This document shows positions 1 to 7,789 of a stretch of 13,960 nt of DNA, in pieces. The notes below the pieces were generated by a model. That model was not told the DNA's origin. It saw only the letters and a list, made by a program, of their open reading frames with translations, and searched no databases. Source of the DNA: JAEUIT01 sp034439815 (GTDB taxonomy: Bacteria; Planctomycetota; Phycisphaerae; Phycisphaerales; SM1A02); the NCBI GenBank assembly GCA_034439815.1, contig JAWXBD010000109.1, positions 1 through 13,960 on the forward strand. Reading direction: 5' to 3'. The position numbers and the translations under genes were made by a program. The stretch's first letter is position 1. Every line of letters begins with the position of its first letter.

Positions 1-26
1 CCGACACTCCGCCGAATCCCGATCGC

Positions 27-737
27 GTGCTCGCAGTTGTGATTGGCCGCGCGGGTTCGAAAGGATTGCCAGGGAAGAACGCAATGATGCTGTGCGGCCG
101 GCCGATGATCGCGCACGCTATCGACCATGCGCTGGCGAGCGCGGGCGTCGATCGCATCGTCGTTTCGACGGATGGCGATGCCATCGCGGATGCTGCGCGG
201 GTCATGGGTGTTGACGTGGTGCGACGTCCCGCCGACCTCGCCAGTGACACGGCCACCGTTGATAGCGCCGTCCGTCACGCCGTCGAGGCATCCGGATCCA
301 GCGCGTCGATCATCGTCATCCTATATGCAAACATTCCAATTCGACCAGATGGTCTCATTGACCGCGCGATTGCCACACTGCAAGCGACCGGCGCTGACAG
401 CGTGCAGAGCTACGAGCGGCCGGGTAAGTACCATCCGTACTGGATGGTCCGTCTGGGTGAACTGGGCGAAGTGCGCCAATGGGAAGCGAACACGGTCTAT
501 CGTCGGCAGGACCTGCCGCCTGCATTCATGCCGGATGGCGGGGTGATTGCGGTGCGGCGCGAGAGTCTCTTCGCCGTCGTCGCGGGACAGCCGCACGCCT
601 TTCTCGGAGTTGATCGTCGCGGCATCGAGAATCCCCCCGGCTCGGTAGTCGACGTGGATGGACCTGTGGACTTTCGTGTCGCCGAAGCGATGCTTCTCGA
701 GCGGATGTCGACGACTCGCGCGGAGGTCACTCGATGA
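27..737 (+). CDS. neuA: CMP-sialic acid (acylneuraminate) cytidylyltransferase, NeuA family, possibly 5'-partial
   Basis: Activates a nonulosonic acid: CTP plus sugar gives CMP-sugar plus pyrophosphate, the donor form for surface glycosylation; it acts in the cytosol. The N-terminal nucleotide-binding signature is GRAGSKGLPGKN (residues 7-18), a variant of the family RGGSKGxxxKN. The metal-binding motif near the C-terminus is DVDGPVDF with Asp209 and Asp211, as the family has in DIDxPxD. About 236 residues is the usual length for a single-domain bacterial NeuA. The start given is a GTG without a clear ribosome-binding site, and the frame stays open to the left edge, so the true start may lie outside the window. 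Odd: the usual LLQPTSPLR segment reads ILYANIPIRP (residues 98-107), replacing a conserved Gln with Tyr. The stop overlaps the neuB ATG by 4 bp. The family is secure; the exact sugar is not. Confidence 0.88.
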   Translation: MLAVVIGRAGSKGLPGKNAMMLCGRPMIAHAIDHALASAGVDRIVVSTDGDAIADAARVMGVDVVRRPADLASDTATVDSAVRHAVEASGSSASIIVILYANIPIRPDGLIDRAIATLQATGADSVQSYERPGKYHPYWMVRLGELGEVRQWEANTVYRRQDLPPAFMPDGGVIAVRRESLFAVVAGQPHAFLGVDRRGIENPPGSVVDVDGPVDFRVAEAMLLERMSTTRAEVTR

Positions 738-1825
738 GCGTTCCAATGTCGATGCCGGCTTCCTCGAACGCTCCGGGCAGATCCGCACCGCAGCCGGGCG
801 CGTTCATGATTGGAGAGCGAGCGATCGGCACCGGGATGCCGCCGTACATCATTGCCGAGATCGGTGTGAATCACGATGGCAACATGGCTCGCGGCCACGA
901 GCTCATCCGCGCAGCGAAAGACGCCGGCGCAGACGCTGTGAAGTTTCAGCTCTTCGAAGCCGACCGGCTCATGAGCGAGGACAGTGTCCTTGCGAAGTAT
1001 CAGGCGGCGAGCGGCGCGACGGACCCGCGCGAGCTGCTGCGCGAACTCGAGCTTTCCGCTGCGCTGCTCGACACGCTGTGCCGCGCCGCCCGCGAGACCG
1101 GACTGCACGCGATCGTCACTGTCTTCAGCGATTCGCTCGTGCAGGCCGCGGAGTCGATGGATGTCAGTGCGTACAAGACCGCGTCACCTGACATCATTCA
1201 TCGTCCATTGCTCGAAGCGCTCGCGAGGACTGGACGACCGCTGATCGTTTCGACAGGTGCCGCGTCGATGGATGAAGTGATGCGTGCGGCGGCCTGGGTG
1301 CGTGGTTCGCCGGTGGCATATCTGCAGTGCGTCAGCGCGTATCCCACGAACGAGGAGGACGCGGCGCTGGCCGGCATCGCCGACCTTGCAGGCGCCACAC
1401 GCGCGGTGGTCGGTTACAGCGACCACACCACTGCAATCGACAGCGGCGCGCTGGCCGTGATGGCCGGCGCCTGCATTCTTGAGAAGCACCTGACATACGA
1501 CCGCGGCGCGATCGGACCCGATCACGCATCGAGTCTCGATCCGGCGCAGTTCGGCCAGTACGTGGGAAAGGCCCGGCGAGCCTTCCGGATGCTCGGCGAC
1601 AGCAAGCGTGTGCTCCCGGTGGAGCGCGATGTGCGCGCGGTCAGTCGACAGTCGCTCGTGACGACTCGGGCATTGAAGACGGGCGACGTGCTGCGGCCGG
1701 ATGACCTGACGTGCAAACGACCGGGGACCGGCATCCCGCCGTATCGACTCGCAGAGATGATCGGGCGTCGACTGCTGCACGATGTGAACGAGAATCGAGT
1801 GCTTCGCGACGAGGACTTCGCGTGA
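734..1825 (+). CDS. neuB: N-acetylneuraminate (nonulosonic acid) synthase NeuB with C-terminal SAF domain
   Basis: Condenses phosphoenolpyruvate with ManNAc or a related 6-carbon sugar to form the 9-carbon acid. Seen: a TIM-barrel start IIAEIGVNHDGN (39-50), AVKFQ (68-72), QCVSAYPT (198-205), GYSDHT (227-232) and EKHLT (250-254). His231 and His252 lie 21 residues apart, the spacing of the two metal-binding histidines known in NeuB. GPDHASSLDP follows at 261-270. A SAF (antifreeze-like) domain fills roughly 303-363 and ends in the typical GRRLLHDVNENRVLRDEDF stretch. At 363 residues it is slightly longer than most homologues because of about 30 extra N-terminal residues. The ATG at 734 overlaps the neuA stop (ATGA), which supports coupling; in-frame ATGs at 746, 752 and 806 are alternatives. 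The legionaminic and pseudaminic acid synthases LegI and PseI belong to the same superfamily and cannot be excluded from sequence alone, but the neighbouring neuC favours the sialic acid branch. Confidence 0.93.
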   Translation: MSVPMSMPASSNAPGRSAPQPGAFMIGERAIGTGMPPYIIAEIGVNHDGNMARGHELIRAAKDAGADAVKFQLFEADRLMSEDSVLAKYQAASGATDPRELLRELELSAALLDTLCRAARETGLHAIVTVFSDSLVQAAESMDVSAYKTASPDIIHRPLLEALARTGRPLIVSTGAASMDEVMRAAAWVRGSPVAYLQCVSAYPTNEEDAALAGIADLAGATRAVVGYSDHTTAIDSGALAVMAGACILEKHLTYDRGAIGPDHASSLDPAQFGQYVGKARRAFRMLGDSKRVLPVERDVRAVSRQSLVTTRALKTGDVLRPDDLTCKRPGTGIPPYRLAEMIGRRLLHDVNENRVLRDEDFA

Positions 1826-2934
1826 CGAAACCTCGACGGATCCTCGGGGTCACCGGGACTCGCGCGGAGTTCGGACTGCTCACCCCAGTGTTTCAGGCGA
1901 TTGCCGCGCGGGGCGAACTGCAACTGCTGGTTGCCGTGAGCGGGGCGCACCTGATCGGGCCCACCTGCACACGAAATGAAGTTGCCGCGATGTTCCCGAT
2001 CGCCGCGGAGATTCCCATGCAGGTCGGCGGTGAGACCGGTCGTATCGCTGACGCGCTGGCGTTCGCGCGCGGTGTCCACGGATGTGCCCTGACAATCGAT
2101 GCATTGCGGCCTGACGTCGTGCTGGTGCTCGGTGACCGGATCGAAGCGTTCGCGGCCGCGAGCGCCGCCGCCATCGCCGGTGTGCGCGTCGCTCATCTGC
2201 ACGGCGGTGACCGCGCGGAGGGCATCGCCGATGATGCGATGCGCCACGCAATCAGCAAGCTGGCGCACGTGCACTTTGCGGCCAGTCCGTCGAGCGCGGA
2301 GCGCCTGCTGCGCATGGGTGAAGACGCGGCGCGGATTCAGCTCGTCGGTTCCCCTGCGATCGACGGACTGGAGCAGATGCCGCCGTTGAGCGATGCGGAG
2401 TACCTCGCGCTCGGACGACCGGACATAGTGCTCGCGCTGCATCCGACGGGTCGCACGGATGCGGAGGAAGAAGCGGGTGCCACCATGCTGATCGACACGT
2501 GCCGTGCGAAAGGCCGCACGCTCGTGCTCGACCCCAACAGCGATCCAGGGCGCGACGGCATCATGCGCGCGATCGACAAGAGCGATCTCGCCCGCGCCGC
2601 GCACTTCAAGCGGCCGCAATGGATCGGATTGCTGCGCCGCATTCGGCTGCTCGTGGGCAACTCCAGCGCGGGCCTGATCGAAGCGGCGGCGCTGCGCGTG
2701 CGCACACTGAATGTCGGGTCGCGGCAGAGCGGGCGCGAGCGGGCGTCGAACGTCGTCGATTGTGGCGAGTTCGAGGCATCCGCGATCCAGCAGGGAATTG
2801 ACCACGCCTGGACGATGGCGGATCCCGACGGGCTGCATCCGTTCGGACTCGGCCGGACCGGCGAGATGTGTGCGGAGTTTCTGGCGTCCCCAGTCGCGGA
2901 CCGCCTGACCGTCACAAAGCGAAATAGCTACTGA
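1822..2934 (+). CDS. neuC: UDP-GlcNAc 2-epimerase (hydrolysing), NeuC
   Basis: Expected to convert UDP-GlcNAc (or a modified form) to ManNAc and UDP, the first step feeding NeuB. About 370 residues, normal for NeuC. Seen: GVTGTRAEFGLLTPVF near the N-terminus, VLVLGDRIEAFAAASAA, HLHGGDRAEGIADDAMRHAISKLAHVHF, and near the C-terminus GNSSAGLIEAAALRVRTLNVGSRQSGRERASNV, all diagnostic of the hydrolysing rather than the WecB-type epimerases. The frame is open back to 1711 inside neuB, but the GTG at 1822 overlaps the neuB stop (GTGA) and puts the GTRAE motif at the usual distance from the N-terminus, so I chose it. Odd: the loop usually written HIHGGE has Asp in place of Glu (HLHGGD). It is the last gene of the cassette; 156 bp separate it from the next start. 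Confidence 0.93.
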   Translation: MTKPRRILGVTGTRAEFGLLTPVFQAIAARGELQLLVAVSGAHLIGPTCTRNEVAAMFPIAAEIPMQVGGETGRIADALAFARGVHGCALTIDALRPDVVLVLGDRIEAFAAASAAAIAGVRVAHLHGGDRAEGIADDAMRHAISKLAHVHFAASPSSAERLLRMGEDAARIQLVGSPAIDGLEQMPPLSDAEYLALGRPDIVLALHPTGRTDAEEEAGATMLIDTCRAKGRTLVLDPNSDPGRDGIMRAIDKSDLARAAHFKRPQWIGLLRRIRLLVGNSSAGLIEAAALRVRTLNVGSRQSGRERASNVVDCGEFEASAIQQGIDHAWTMADPDGLHPFGLGRTGEMCAEFLASPVADRLTVTKRNSY

Positions 2935-3078
2935 CTCCTCGGACGCCGATACGGGCCGTTGCCTCAAGTGCCGAGCGGTCGAAGTCGATCTTCGATGCAA
3001 GGCACCGAACTGCGATGTGACGCATCGGGAGCGCATCGACAGCAATTGATCGAAGGCGACGGCGGTGCTTTCGAAGGC

Positions 3079-3084
3079 AGGGAG
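3079..3084 (+). promoter_or_regulatory. Ribosome-binding site of the HDOD gene
   Basis: The purine run AGGGAG sits six bases before the ATG at 3091. It is the reason for choosing this start over the longer open frame beginning at 2959. Confidence 0.6.
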
Positions 3085-3090
3085 TTCTTC

Positions 3091-4077
3091 ATGCAGCCAG
3101 CGAGTCCGGGGCAGACAGCAAGCGGGCCCGATACTTCATTGCCCGGTAATTTGTTGCCGGGTTCGCCATTGGGCCATCGGTCTGGTCCAGCGGTGCTGGG
3201 GCCAGAGGCGTCCATCATCGCTGCCAACGCGGTGAAGGGCATCAGCCACATCGCCACGCTGCCGGAGATAACGCTCAGCATCATTGAGCTCGTCGAGGAC
3301 CCATCGAGCAGCGCTCAGGATCTCAACAAGGTCATCTCCAATGATCCAGCGCTGTGCAGCCGGATCCTGAAAGTCGTCAACAGCGCGTTCTACGGATTGC
3401 CGCGGCAGATCGGCTCCATCAACCGCGCCATCTCGCTGCTCGGACTGAACGCCGTGAAGAACCTCGCGATCGCTGCGAGCCTCGCGAAGCTGTTCAAGGG
3501 CGGTTCGCTGTGCACGCGATTCGACGCGAAGGATCTGTGGACGCACTCGATCGCGACTTCGGCAATCAGCCGAGTCATCGCCAACACGCTCAAGCTCAAT
3601 TTCGCTGACGAAGCGTTCCTTGCAGGACTCATCCACGACATCGGCATCATGGTCGAGCTGCAGGTCGATCGTGAGAAGCTGGCGAGCGTGATCAACAATC
3701 TCGAGGTAGACAGCGCAGGGAACGTGGTCGGCGACTTCGTGGCGATGGAGCGGTCCGTCTTCGGCTGTGATCACGGACTCTTCGGCGCCACGCTGTGCGA
3801 ATCTTGGAAGTTCCCGAAGTCGTTCGTGCACGCCTGCGGTCATCATCACGATCCGCGTTCGCTGCCGCCGGAGAACCGGACGCTCGCGTGGATCGTGCAC
3901 ATTGCAGACCGTCTTTCAGCGGCCAACAACCGGGGCTTTCGTCTCGACGTGACTTCCACCGATATCTCCGACGAGGCGCTCGCCGCAATCGGGATGTCGC
4001 GCGATCAGCTGGCCACCGTGCACAGCGCCATTCCCGGCGCGCTGGAAACTGCTGAAGCAACATTCGCAGGACAGTGA
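3091..4077 (+). CDS. HDOD-domain protein (signal-transduction type)
   Basis: HDOD domains are non-catalytic relatives of HD phosphohydrolases found in bacterial signalling and stress proteins; the partner and role here are unknown. The domain covers about residues 50-250 of 328: NDPALCSRILKVVNSAFYG, then INRAISLLGLNAVKNLAI, LAGLIHDIG with His182-Asp183, and a final HHHDP after W-x-FPKSF. No receiver, GGDEF, EAL or kinase domain is attached. The N-terminal ~40 residues are Gly/Pro/Ser-rich and look disordered. The frame is open to 2959, with TTG, GTG and ATG options, but the ATG at 3091 has a GGGAG ribosome-binding site six bases upstream, so I chose it. It follows the neuABC cassette on the same strand, but its spacing and own ribosome-binding site suggest a separate unit. 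Confidence 0.88.
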   Translation: MQPASPGQTASGPDTSLPGNLLPGSPLGHRSGPAVLGPEASIIAANAVKGISHIATLPEITLSIIELVEDPSSSAQDLNKVISNDPALCSRILKVVNSAFYGLPRQIGSINRAISLLGLNAVKNLAIAASLAKLFKGGSLCTRFDAKDLWTHSIATSAISRVIANTLKLNFADEAFLAGLIHDIGIMVELQVDREKLASVINNLEVDSAGNVVGDFVAMERSVFGCDHGLFGATLCESWKFPKSFVHACGHHHDPRSLPPENRTLAWIVHIADRLSAANNRGFRLDVTSTDISDEALAAIGMSRDQLATVHSAIPGALETAEATFAGQ

Positions 4078-4150
4078 CCGGAGACCGGCCGTCGACGAAA
4101 CGGAACGACGAACGCGGCAGCACGTTCGCGGACGGCTTACCATGTGCCCG

Positions 4151-4189
4151 GAGCACGCGCGACTGGAGCACGCGCCCGGGAACACGCGC
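4151..4189 (+). repeat. Three short direct repeats just before the LON-domain gene start
   Basis: GAGCACGCGC occurs at 4151-4160 and 4166-4175, and a one-mismatch copy (GAACACGCGC) at 4180-4189, giving a period of 14-15 bp that ends directly at the chosen ATG. They could be operator half-sites on one helical face or simple slippage repeats. Confidence 0.6.
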
Positions 4190-4927
4190 ATGGCGGAAAC
4201 GATCTCGCTCGACTTCGGCAAGCCGATTCCGCTGTTCCCGCTCTCGGGAACCGTGCTGCTTCCGCACGCCGTGCAGGCGCTGCACGTCTTCGAGCCGCGT
4301 TACCGGCAGATGATGGATCACTGCATCGCTGATGTGCAGTCCGACAAATTGCTGACCGCCGGACCGATCGCCCTCGCGAGTTTTCTCGCCAGTTCGCGGA
4401 TGTCGCCGCCGATTCACGATCCATCGCACCCACCGCCGCTGCGCTCCGCGGTGTGTGTCGGCAAGATCGTGCAGCAGCAGCGTCTCGAGGACGGGAAACA
4501 CAATGTGCTGATCCAGGGCGTCTGCCGCGCGCGAATCCGCGCCATGCTCGAATCGGATGGCAAGCGCCTGTACCGCATGGCGATGCTGGAGCCGATCGAA
4601 CGCGTCACCGAACCACCGCCATCGCTGCCTGGTGTGCGCGGTGCGCTGAAGGCGCTGTTGCAGCGCCCGCGGCTGCAACGGCTCGCTGGAGCAGAAGTCG
4701 TCCTCGAATGGATTGCCCGCAAAGACGTGCCGACGCATGCGCTGCTCGAGCTGGTCGGCTTCACGCTGATGAATGATGAGCGCGTGCGCTACCGGCTGCT
4801 CGCGGAGCCAGATCCGAAGCTGCGCGCGACGCTGATCCGTGGCGAACTCGGGCGCCTCGATGCGCTGGTCGCGAAAGCGGAAGAGCAGGCGTGGAGAGAT
4901 TGGCCGAAAGGCCTGAGCTGGAACTGA
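4190..4927 (+). CDS. Stand-alone LON substrate-binding-domain protein
   Basis: Carries only the N-terminal substrate-recognition domain of Lon protease, without the AAA+ ATPase or peptidase domains, so it is not itself a protease. Seen: PIPLFPLSGTVLLPHAVQAL followed by HVFEPRYRQMM (residues 12-42 together), and VCVGKIVQQQRLEDGKHNVLIQGVCRARI (about 88-116), the two signature stretches of the domain. 245 residues is usual for this small family, whose role is not well established; adaptor or substrate-binding functions have been proposed. An upstream in-frame ATG at 4142 would add 16 residues (MCPEHARLEHAPGNTR), but these look like translated repeat DNA and the family normally starts a few residues before PLFPL, so I chose 4190. 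No strong ribosome-binding site is visible. It ends facing the - strand cyclophilin gene. Confidence 0.85.
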   Translation: MAETISLDFGKPIPLFPLSGTVLLPHAVQALHVFEPRYRQMMDHCIADVQSDKLLTAGPIALASFLASSRMSPPIHDPSHPPPLRSAVCVGKIVQQQRLEDGKHNVLIQGVCRARIRAMLESDGKRLYRMAMLEPIERVTEPPPSLPGVRGALKALLQRPRLQRLAGAEVVLEWIARKDVPTHALLELVGFTLMNDERVRYRLLAEPDPKLRATLIRGELGRLDALVAKAEEQAWRDWPKGLSWN

Positions 4928-4947
4928 ACGACCACTCCGCGGCGGCA

Positions 4948-4966
4948 GAGCGCGTGTGCGGCGCTC
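4948..4966. terminator. Hairpin between convergent genes, weak terminator candidate
   Basis: GAGCGC (4948-4953) pairs perfectly with GCGCTC (4961-4966) around a 7-nt loop. It lies in the 42-bp gap between the convergent LON-domain and cyclophilin genes, where a bidirectional terminator would be expected. There is no T-run on either side, so the call rests on position and stem only. Confidence 0.35.
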
Positions 4967-4969
4967 GAA

Positions 4970-5803
4970 CTACAACGACGGCTTGGGGGGCGCCTGCGGC
5001 GGCACCGGCGGCTCTTCGCCCTCGCTGCGGGGCCTGATCGGAATCGCCGGCGGCTTGTGGTTGGGATCCCCGGGAAGAGTCGGTCCGGACGGTTGAATCC
5101 GCTGGAAGTCAGGGCGATCGAGTGCCGCATTCCACTCCGCGATCTCCGGCTCAAACACCTTCAGCAGATTGTCCACGTCACCGCTCAGTTCGACGCGATC
5201 GATCGTCGAGCCGGGACCAAGCTCTTGCAGCACGGCGAGCCCCGAGGTGACGGCACCGAAAATCTGGAAATCGAGATTCCAGCGTTCCTGCCCCTTAAGC
5301 GTCAGAAAGATCCGCGTAGCGTTGGCGGGCGCAGCCGTCTTCTCCGAGGCCTTGGCGTACGCCATCTGCAAGCCGGAGTTGAAGCTGAGATCTGCCGCGA
5401 ATTCGCGCGGCAAGGTGTAGATCGCCGATTCGGTTCCCGCCTGGCAGACCACCCGCGTGAAGCCTTTCCATGGCTGCCCGTCGAAGAAGCCGCGCCGCGC
5501 CAGATTGCAGAAGTTGGCGCACAGCGTCGGCGTCTTCTGAACGTGCAGCTTGAACTGGATCTGCTTGCCGCCGGTGACGATGGTTCCAGTGACGTCCTTG
5601 ACCTCCTTCACACGCTCCTTCGCCTTGGGGCGCGGCGCGGCGGCGGGCGTGGCGGTCGGCGTCGGTACGGGTGTGGGCGCAGCAGTCGAAGGCGGCGTCA
5701 CGGCCGGAGGTGAACTCTGGAACGTCATGGACCCGGTGGCGGCGCAGACGAGTGTGACGGCAGTCAGAACAGCGATGAACGTGGAAGGAATTGCGTGAGG
5801 CAT
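4970..5803 (-). CDS. Secreted cyclophilin-type peptidyl-prolyl isomerase, degenerate active site
   Basis: Cyclophilins catalyse cis-trans isomerisation of prolyl bonds; with a signal peptide this one would act outside the cytoplasm. Seen: a hydrophobic signal sequence (about 5-24), a Pro/Ala/Thr linker (32-60), then the cyclophilin core: VTGTIVTGGKQIQFKL, TPTLCANFCNLARRGFFDG, KGFTRVVCQAG and FGAVTSGLAVLQEL (ending near 195). The C-terminal ~40 residues are Pro-rich. The catalytic Arg is kept (FTR, residue 117), but the FHRV His is Thr, and the usual NGSQFFI segment is NATRIFLT (161-168), so activity is uncertain. Cys20 lies at the signal end but the preceding residues are a poor lipobox. It is preceded on the same strand, 47 bp away, by the unknown exported protein, so the two are likely co-transcribed. 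Confidence 0.8.
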   Translation of the reverse strand: MPHAIPSTFIAVLTAVTLVCAATGSMTFQSSPPAVTPPSTAAPTPVPTPTATPAAAPRPKAKERVKEVKDVTGTIVTGGKQIQFKLHVQKTPTLCANFCNLARRGFFDGQPWKGFTRVVCQAGTESAIYTLPREFAADLSFNSGLQMAYAKASEKTAAPANATRIFLTLKGQERWNLDFQIFGAVTSGLAVLQELGPGSTIDRVELSGDVDNLLKVFEPEIAEWNAALDRPDFQRIQPSGPTLPGDPNHKPPAIPIRPRSEGEEPPVPPQAPPKPSL

Positions 5804-5850
5804 AAAGTAGAGCTCATCAGCACGAGCGGATAAATGTTTTCGTCAAGGCT

Positions 5851-7599
5851 TCAGCGACGTCGGCGCGAGCCGCGTCCGTTGGCAGCTGGCGGCGCCGGCT
5901 TGGAGTTGGACTCTGCGGATGGCTCGTTGCCCGGCTGGCCTCGATTGCCACCAGCACCATCGTCTCCGGTCCCGTCGTCAGCTGCTCCCTCTTCGAGCTC
6001 ACCGGAGACCGGAACGGCGCGAGGATCAGGCGCCCCCGACCGGATCGGGGCGTCGTCCGCCGCAGTGCCCGGCGTCTCGCCCATGGCAAGGATCGCCTCC
6101 AGCTCGCGCCCACGGCCGGTGAGCTGGGAAATGAGGAAGTGGGAAGCACGGTCCTGCGCATCAAGCGTTGCCCGGGCATCGGCGAGCTTGGTGGCGAACA
6201 TGGACCGCGCCTCATCGTCCTCGCGCGGGTCGACCGGGTCGATGCGGGCAAGCGCTTCGCGAACGGCGCTTCGGCGCTTCATCAGCGTTCTCTGCAGTTC
6301 GCTCTCGAGGACAATCCGTGCGGATGCACTGTCAGTCGGCGGGAAGCGATTGGCCACGATGACTCCGTCGGCAATCTCCACCGCGCGCTGTCCGAGCGGC
6401 CACAGCAGCTCTTCGGTGTGCACGAGCGCGTCTACTCCATTGCTGATCTCGCCTTCGGATATCTCCGGCAGAGCCACATACTCTTCGAGCACGATGCGGA
6501 ACAGCCGTTCTTCCTCGAACAGCTCCGGATGCACGAGCCCTTGCCACGCCACCATGACGCGCCGCGCCTGTGGTGGTTGAAGCAGGCGTCGGATGCGATC
6601 CAAGGTCGTGGTGTTGAGTTCTCGCAGCGGAATGTCCGAGCTGACTTCGGCCGTGTCGAACCGCGCGAGCTCCCGTTCGGCTTCGCGAGCTTCTTCAAGC
6701 GTTCGTCCCGCGCGCCACTCCGGTCCGAGCCCGACGAGCGACTCGCTGCGCTGCATCTCCAGCGCCGTGAGTGTTTCATGCCGGTGAACGATGGCCCGCG
6801 CCAGCTCATCGGTGTAGCGATCCAGGACCGGATCCAGCTCCGCAAGCTCGCTGTTCACAAGTCCTGCCTTCGGTAGAAACTCAAGCAGGTTGATGCGGGC
6901 GCCCGGCAGGCGCGACGGGTGTTCGTAGATTTCGAGAAGCCGCGCGATGCGAAGCGAGCGATAGAGCGGACGCTTCGACGCATCGCAGAGTTCGCCAAGC
7001 GCACGTGCAAGCATCGTCTCGGCCGTCAGGATCTCGGCGCCGATGCGATCCGCGATGCGCAGCACCTCGAGCAGTTCGGGCGTGTACACGGGCGTGAACG
7101 AGGTATCTGCGGAGTCGTACTGAAACGCTGCAGGCAACAGATGCAGGAAGCGCCGCTGATCGGCGCGGGCTTTCGATGAAAGCTCCTCGTACCGTGTCCG
7201 GACTTCCGCGTACCGGGTTCGGCTCTCTTCGCTCATCGCCAGTTCATCAGGGAGTTTGTCCAGGCGATCCGCGCTCAAGGGCGTTGGCGCGTAGCGCTGG
7301 CGAAGCTCGCGTTCCTTGTCGGCGCGGGCCGCTTCGGGATCGGCAGAGCGGCGAGGATTCGCTGGCACCGGCCGGTCCGGGGGCGTGTCGATGGAACTTG
7401 GAGCAGGCTGCCAGCGCACCGCACCGGGTTCCGCCTCTTGCGCGGCCGCTGTCGATCCGAGGAGAAGCCACGCCGCGAGAACGCTGCCGCACACTGCAAC
7501 GGAACTGCGGGACGCCCGCCTCGGTGGCAGGTTGCTATCCAGATCCCAATTTGAGTCGAGGGAGAGATGTGCTCCGGCGGGGTCGCGGCGATCAAGCAT
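5851..7599 (-). CDS. Large exported or membrane-anchored protein of unknown function
   Basis: I do not recognise a family. With the ATG at 7599 the protein has 582 residues. A polar, Arg-containing n-region of ~32 residues precedes a hydrophobic stretch (about 33-53) ending in TAAAQEA, which reads as a signal peptide with an Ala-x-Ala type cleavage site. The body is Glu/Arg/Leu-rich and probably largely helical, without Cys-rich or obvious catalytic motifs. The last ~65 residues are low-complexity, acidic then Gly/Pro/Asn-rich, ending in a basic tail SRRRR. The frame is open upstream to a TTG at 7701, but the ATG at 7599 has a GGAG about nine bases before it and gives a more normal signal peptide; that peptide is still unusually long. 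It lies 47 bp upstream of the cyclophilin gene and could be its functional partner in the cell envelope. Confidence 0.72.
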   Translation of the reverse strand: MLDRRDPAGAHLSLDSNWDLDSNLPPRRASRSSVAVCGSVLAAWLLLGSTAAAQEAEPGAVRWQPAPSSIDTPPDRPVPANPRRSADPEAARADKERELRQRYAPTPLSADRLDKLPDELAMSEESRTRYAEVRTRYEELSSKARADQRRFLHLLPAAFQYDSADTSFTPVYTPELLEVLRIADRIGAEILTAETMLARALGELCDASKRPLYRSLRIARLLEIYEHPSRLPGARINLLEFLPKAGLVNSELAELDPVLDRYTDELARAIVHRHETLTALEMQRSESLVGLGPEWRAGRTLEEAREAERELARFDTAEVSSDIPLRELNTTTLDRIRRLLQPPQARRVMVAWQGLVHPELFEEERLFRIVLEEYVALPEISEGEISNGVDALVHTEELLWPLGQRAVEIADGVIVANRFPPTDSASARIVLESELQRTLMKRRSAVREALARIDPVDPREDDEARSMFATKLADARATLDAQDRASHFLISQLTGRGRELEAILAMGETPGTAADDAPIRSGAPDPRAVPVSGELEEGAADDGTGDDGAGGNRGQPGNEPSAESNSKPAPPAANGRGSRRRR

Positions 7600-7627
7600 G
7601 AGGGTGAACTCCGAGTCGGCTCGAGTG

Positions 7628-7660
7628 CGATCGGGGAGGAAACGGGGACTCCCCCGATCG
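7628..7660. repeat. Inverted repeat in the divergent intergenic region
   Basis: CGATCGGGGAG (7628-7638) and CTCCCCCGATCG (7649-7660) are complementary over 11 pairs with one bulged C, around a 10-nt loop. It sits between the divergent unknown exported gene and the EVE gene, and within the likely 5' leader of the former. No T-run follows on either strand, so an operator or leader hairpin is more likely than a terminator. Confidence 0.6.
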
Positions 7661-7789
7661 ATACTCAGATCCGTACGCAGCTGAGGGGAGAGCAGAGTCA
7701 AGGATAACGCCGCCCTTGCGGGCGTAGCGCATACAAATGCAAAGCCCGCGCGTCGCCGTCAGGGGCTGATAGGCTTCCGGCACCCCCCC

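Noticed and set aside
1522..3045. 507-codon open frame on the - strand opposite neuC
   Set aside because: Antisense shadow of a GC-rich gene: low-complexity Arg/His/Gln-rich product, no family signature, and it covers convincing neuB and neuC on the other strand.
3692..4738. 348-codon open frame on the - strand opposite the HDOD and LON-domain genes
   Set aside because: Same shadow pattern, with no ribosome-binding site or recognisable domain.
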